Shown: positions 60,828 through 64,000 of the stretch, one piece after another
Layout of the letters: each line of letters begins with the position of its first letter
How positions within the stretch are numbered: position 1 is the first letter of the stretch
Assembly (NCBI RefSeq): GCF_900166665.1
Contig: NZ_LT800494.1
Coordinates: 2,266,323-2,330,322 of the forward strand
Source of the DNA: Cytobacillus gottheilii
GTDB taxonomy: Bacteria > Bacillota > Bacilli > Bacillales > Cytobacillaceae
Length of the DNA: 64,000 bases
Direction of reading: 5' to 3'
Translations under genes and position numbers: made by a program
The notes under the pieces: generated by a model
Seen by the model: the letters and a program-made list of their open reading frames with translations, nothing else
Told to the model about the DNA's origin: nothing
Database searches by the model: none

Positions 60828-61319
60828 GTGGACCCTGATTTTAATAAAATAGTTGAACTTCATGTAAATGACATACGAAAAATCGTTTTTTCGTATGTGA
60901 AAAATCATCACACAATGGAAGATATCACGCAGGAGGTATTTATATCAGCATATCATAACATCAGTCAATTTCGAGGCGACAGTTCCATTAAAAATTGGTT
61001 ATTAAAGATCGCAGTAAACAAATCAAAGGATTATTTAAAAAGCTGGCATCACCGTAAAGTACAAATGACCCATTGGTTTGGTAAAGAAGAACAGGCAAAC
61101 AAAGATACGGAAGAAACAGTTTTAGCTCAGGTAAGAGATCGAGAATTAGCAAATGATATTATGCAGCTTCCAGTTAAATATAGAGAAGTTATTATCCTAT
61201 ATTATTATCAGGATCTGGATACCAATGAGATTAGCAGTCTTTTAGGATTGAACGTTAATACAGTTAAAACAAGATTAATCCGAAGCCGAGATCTATTAAA
61301 AAGGAGGTTTGATTTTTAA
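60828..61319 (+). CDS. ECF sigma factor
   Basis: 163 residues. Region 2 (about 10-75) has VFSYVKNHHTMEDITQEVFI, and region 4 (about 105-160) has LPVKYREVIILYYYQDLDTNEIS and LNVNTVKTRLIRSRD. Start GTG 60828 after GAGGAGGGAAG. The stop and the next ATG overlap by one base (TAATG), and the partner has the form of an anti-sigma factor, so the pair is a typical membrane-signal sigma switch. Its promoter specificity cannot be read. No clear ECF autoregulatory promoter was spotted upstream. Confidence 0.88.
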   Translation: MDPDFNKIVELHVNDIRKIVFSYVKNHHTMEDITQEVFISAYHNISQFRGDSSIKNWLLKIAVNKSKDYLKSWHHRKVQMTHWFGKEEQANKDTEETVLAQVRDRELANDIMQLPVKYREVIILYYYQDLDTNEISSLLGLNVNTVKTRLIRSRDLLKRRFDF

Positions 61320-62050
61320 TGGATGCCAACAAGAATATTATTAAAAAGGTTCTTGATGATCATGTATTTACCGAACTGAATCTAACTCAAACGGAGGTAG
61401 AACAATTTACAGAATCAATAGCTCAAAAATCGAAAGAGACCAAAAAAACTAAAAAATCTTATAAATTCGTATTGCCAGCGGCAGCGGCCTTATTGGTTAT
61501 TTTGTTATCAGGAATTCTGTTAAGTACGTTCATGACGGATACAAATAATCCAACAGCATCCATTGAAGAGAAAGCTGAACTGCTTTACGGAGAACCGATT
61601 TTGATTCCCGAAATAGAAGGTTTTCATATTCTATTCTCTGCTATTACGATGCTTCCAGTTCAGATGGATCAGCCGACTAATTTAACGATTTCATACGGGA
61701 AAGACAAAGGCGAAATAGATGCTAATTTTAATAGTGAAGAAAAGCAAAAACAATGGGAAGAGCAGCAGAATAGCATTTTGCTTTATGGACCCTTTACCGG
61801 TGAAAACGTCATTAGTATCCAATATAGAAAAGGACCGATAGAACTTGGCGGAGGTAGTGGGGAGGAAAAGATCATTAATGGAATGGCTGTACAATATGAA
61901 TACTTACAAAGAGATGCGGGCGATTTTGTGTTAGCGATCATTCATTCAGAAGATGGCAGCTATAGTGTAGAAATGTTCATTACAGATGATTTAACCTTAG
62001 AAGAATCAGACGAAATTTTAGAAGAAATAACGAGGCAGTTGAAGAGTTAA
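61319..62050 (+). CDS. Putative anti-sigma factor, one membrane span
   Basis: 243 residues. A cytoplasmic N-terminal part (about 1-45), one membrane helix (about 48-72: FVLPAAAALLVILLSGILL) and an extracytoplasmic domain (about 80-243) ending DDLTLEESDEILEEI, resembling DUF4367-type domains. There is no zinc-binding HxxxCxxC motif. The translational coupling to the ECF sigma gene is the main argument for an anti-sigma role. The sequence GMAVQYEYLQRD is the most conserved-looking part of the outer domain. Confidence 0.75.
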   Translation: MDANKNIIKKVLDDHVFTELNLTQTEVEQFTESIAQKSKETKKTKKSYKFVLPAAAALLVILLSGILLSTFMTDTNNPTASIEEKAELLYGEPILIPEIEGFHILFSAITMLPVQMDQPTNLTISYGKDKGEIDANFNSEEKQKQWEEQQNSILLYGPFTGENVISIQYRKGPIELGGGSGEEKIINGMAVQYEYLQRDAGDFVLAIIHSEDGSYSVEMFITDDLTLEESDEILEEITRQLKS

Positions 62051-62112
62051 TAAAAACATTTTATAGGATTGAATAGTTTAAAATAGTGCAGATAAATATT
62101 TTTTCAATGGTA

Positions 62113-62296
62113 TGAAGCTGGGACATAATTATTTAACACCACTACAGAACCGAATGATTAGGGAGCGAACCTTTCTAATCATTCGGTTTTTTGCTTGTTT
62201 AACATTTAATATTTCTAAATATGAGTGAAATGGAGCGGAGGACCCTCGACTCCTATGGGCAATAGAGGAAAAGGTGAGACCCCGCAGGAGCTTTGC
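62113..62296 (+). repeat. Intergenic TIR repeat, copy I (interrupted by IS1182-type element)
   Basis: TIR (AGCTGGGACATAA), palindrome AACCGAATGATTAG/CTAATCATTCGGTT with T6, linker and the first part of the core to GCAGGAGCTTTGC, where the insertion sequence starts. The remainder would lie beyond the window. Confidence 0.88.
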
Positions 62297-62360
62297 GAGG
62301 GCACTGATTTTCTTAAGGTTTTTCGTTTTTCTTTAACCTGGTAAAATCTTATAAAGATAA

Positions 62361-62402
62361 AAAAGCCAATTTCTGTCTATTATTAGAAAGAAATTGGCTT
62401 TA
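62361..62402. terminator. Hairpin terminator inside the IS1182-type element
   Basis: AAAGCCAATTTC and GAAATTGGCTTT pair around a loop, with A- and T-runs on either side. It is downstream of the transposase gene (minus strand) and may also block outside transcription. A second hairpin (CAGTGAAAC/GTTTCACTG, about 63945-63973) shields the promoter end. Confidence 0.8.
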
Positions 62403-62446
62403 TTTTTGTCTGAATCCCTTAATTTTGGACTATGTTGTCCATTTTC

Positions 62447-63898
62447 TTACTTTATTAACTTTAGAATTCGTTTTATATTTACCGCAAATATGGTGGTTGC
62501 CCCTTGAATTTGCATGCCAAATAAACCCGAGGATTTCGCTGTTTCATACTCGTGTGCATGTTTTAATTCGCTATTCTTAGCCTCAATCTTATATCGATTT
62601 CGAGATAGCTCTTTAAATTTAACCGTCTTTTGAAATGCTTCCTGATCTTTATGCTCTGTCGATTTTATTGTGACAGAATAGGATTTTGTTTTCGCTCCTT
62701 TTTTATAACAGCCCTCTTGTAAGGGACAAGTGTTGCATTTATTCGTATCAAATAAATATTTAATTCTTGGATTTCGATCTTGACCTTTTCTTTCTTCAAA
62801 TTTCTTTTGGATCGCCAAATGGCCAGCCTTACACACATATATTCCTGCATCTTTATTAAACGTGAATTCGTCCTCTTTTTTTCGCGTACCATGCGTTACA
62901 TGTGGATGCAATTTTGAAACAAGTTCCAAATTTTCTTCTTTTATATAACGAATATTTTCTTTCTCAGAATAGGCCGTATCTCCAATAACCGTTTTAATTT
63001 CCATTCCTGTTTTGATGCTTTTTTCAACTAATTCTTGAAGATATTTTCCATCACTTTTCTCTCCAGTTGTGATCACCGCTGCCGTAATAATCCGTTCGTT
63101 AGCCATTGCCAAATGTGTTTTGTATCCAAAAAAAGAGGAGTCTGCCGATTTATGTCCTACTTTGGCATCTGGATCCATGGAAAAACTCAACTGTTCTGTA
63201 CAATCCTCAACGACTTCTTTTAATACATTTAACTTTTCTTTCACCGCAGGTAATTCTGAAATTCTTGGCTCTGATTCGATGGCGGTAATAAGATCTTCGC
63301 AGTACTGTAATTCATCTTCAACACTATTCGTTGTTGTTTTGGCCGGTAAATTCTCTTTCATCGATTCATCGATTTGGTAGACAGACCGACGTACATTCTT
63401 TGATTTTTCCTGTAAAAATTCTTTAACGGACTTTTGATTATAACGGGATTTTGTGTGAGTTGAGTCAACAATAATCGTTTTACTTTTAATGATGTCTTTC
63501 TCTAATGCGATTTCAACACTTTTATTTATAAGCATATCTAATAAATCCACATCTTTTAGACGAAGCCTACGAAACTTCGTTAGGGAACTGGGGTCAATAA
63601 CAGGATCTTCTGGCGCCATTTCAAGGAAGTATTTAAAGGACATATCATACTTTGATCGTTCGACCACATCTACATCTGATAAATTAAAAATGGATTTAAG
63701 CAAGAGATATTTGAACATACGGATCGGGTGAACGGCATTACGACCGTTATCTAGACAGTACTTTGATTCTAACTCTTCTAGAATAAAGCTGAAGTCCACA
63801 AGATCATTGATTTGACGAAGCATATTATCTTGTGGAACAACAAGATCGTATATCTGTAAATAGGGGCTGAAACTAAGGGATTGTTGGTTGGAGATCAT
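62447..63898 (-). CDS. IS1182-family transposase (DDE)
   Basis: 483 residues. N-terminal DUF772 helical DNA-binding region (NAVHPIRMFKYLLLKSIF, DPSSLTKFRRLRL), then the DDE core: first Asp in TIIVDSTHTKSRYN, second in TVIGDTAYSEKENI, Glu in NRYKIEAKNSELKHAH. The insertion containing four cysteines (NKCNTCPLQEGCYKKG) is typical of the family. The ATG at 63898 follows CAGGTGG; an upstream ATG at 63943 lies in the likely promoter (TATAATAGAGG). No stop or frameshift is seen. Confidence 0.92.
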   Translation of the reverse strand: MISNQQSLSFSPYLQIYDLVVPQDNMLRQINDLVDFSFILEELESKYCLDNGRNAVHPIRMFKYLLLKSIFNLSDVDVVERSKYDMSFKYFLEMAPEDPVIDPSSLTKFRRLRLKDVDLLDMLINKSVEIALEKDIIKSKTIIVDSTHTKSRYNQKSVKEFLQEKSKNVRRSVYQIDESMKENLPAKTTTNSVEDELQYCEDLITAIESEPRISELPAVKEKLNVLKEVVEDCTEQLSFSMDPDAKVGHKSADSSFFGYKTHLAMANERIITAAVITTGEKSDGKYLQELVEKSIKTGMEIKTVIGDTAYSEKENIRYIKEENLELVSKLHPHVTHGTRKKEDEFTFNKDAGIYVCKAGHLAIQKKFEERKGQDRNPRIKYLFDTNKCNTCPLQEGCYKKGAKTKSYSVTIKSTEHKDQEAFQKTVKFKELSRNRYKIEAKNSELKHAHEYETAKSSGLFGMQIQGATTIFAVNIKRILKLIK

Positions 63899-64000
63899 TT
63901 TATATACCACCTGCGATAAGTTAATACCTCTATTATAAAACAAAAAGCCAGTGAAACAGTAAATGTTTCACTGACTTAAATGGACTTTTTCAGTGCCCTC

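Larger units (their letters stand above)
62297..64000 (-). mobile_element. IS1182-family insertion sequence (ends at the window edge)
   Basis: Left terminal sequence GAGGGCACTGA (62297-62307) and its inverse TCAGTGCCCTC (63990-64000) are perfect 11-bp terminal repeats, so the element is 1,704 bp and probably complete. It contains one transposase gene on the minus strand. It is inserted in the hairpin loop region of a repeat core. Any target duplication lies outside the window. Confidence 0.85.

Overview
The window is ordinary chromosome from a spore-former-type Bacillaceae (Firmicutes). The DNA is AT-rich and ribosome binding sites are strong (AGGAGG type). Many genes have close Bacillus subtilis counterparts in sequence and length: dhaS, nupC, pepF, yhfH, yocH, ppiB, ykuK, des-desK-desR, ilvE, aroK and thiWDME. 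No rRNA, tRNA, CRISPR array or prophage was seen. The species cannot be named from the sequence alone.

Layout. 1-10.4 kb: edge of an ABC-F ATPase gene, a broken small gene, SCO1-type copper protein, aldehyde dehydrogenase, nucleoside permease, MFS transporter, two small proteins, oligoendopeptidase F and YhfH. 10.5-23.2 kb: an MHYT-PAS-PAS histidine kinase, a LysM/3D cell-wall protein with a WalR-type box, a cluster of structured repeats, two TerD proteins, an UPF1-like helicase, a glyoxalase-fold dioxygenase, a class A penicillin-binding protein, a small ribbon-helix-helix protein and an HD hydrolase. 23.3-25.2 kb: an IS110-family (IS1111-type) insertion. 25.3-36.2 kb: ppiB, a DNA-repair pair (mug and an alkyltransferase-like gene), a Suv3-like helicase, an alcohol dehydrogenase, a DsbA/FrnE protein and a DEAD-box helicase. 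36.2-39.2 kb: the membrane-fluidity circuit des/desK/desR. 39.4-45 kb: ilvE, then an operon joining a GNAT-aminotransferase fusion to an LtaS-like enzyme. 45-50.7 kb: aroK, a patatin lipase, a thiamin salvage operon behind two consecutive TPP riboswitches, and a DJ-1/PfpI protein. 51-54.5 kb: response regulator, kinase and sigma factor in one operon. 54.5-62 kb: HxlR regulator with a divergent FMN reductase, a cation/proton antiporter, a decayed locus under a near-perfect sigma-W promoter, a small kinase, a P-loop protein, a methyltransferase and an ECF sigma/anti-sigma pair. 62.3-64 kb: an IS1182-type element whose terminal repeat ends at the last base of the window.

The most striking non-coding feature is a repeat family of about 300 bp, with nine copies in 64 kb. 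Full copies carry terminal inverted repeats (AGGCTGGGACA type), an AT-rich terminator-like palindrome and a GC-rich core whose ends can pair. Every copy lies 3' of a gene and in the same orientation relative to it. One copy lacks the core, and two are split by different insertion sequences. The IS110 element sits at an AG/CT dinucleotide of one copy. Downstream of its transposase gene a foldable segment contains an 11 x 11 nt internal loop whose two strands match the two sides of that target, which is the layout expected of a bridge RNA (seekRNA) programmed against this repeat.

Separately, three units at 13.7-14.2 kb fold into long nested hairpins with compensatory changes between copies. Envelope stress is a recurring theme: ECF-type promoter motifs lie upstream of the penicillin-binding protein, the LtaS-like operon and the decayed locus, and two sigma-70-family genes are present.
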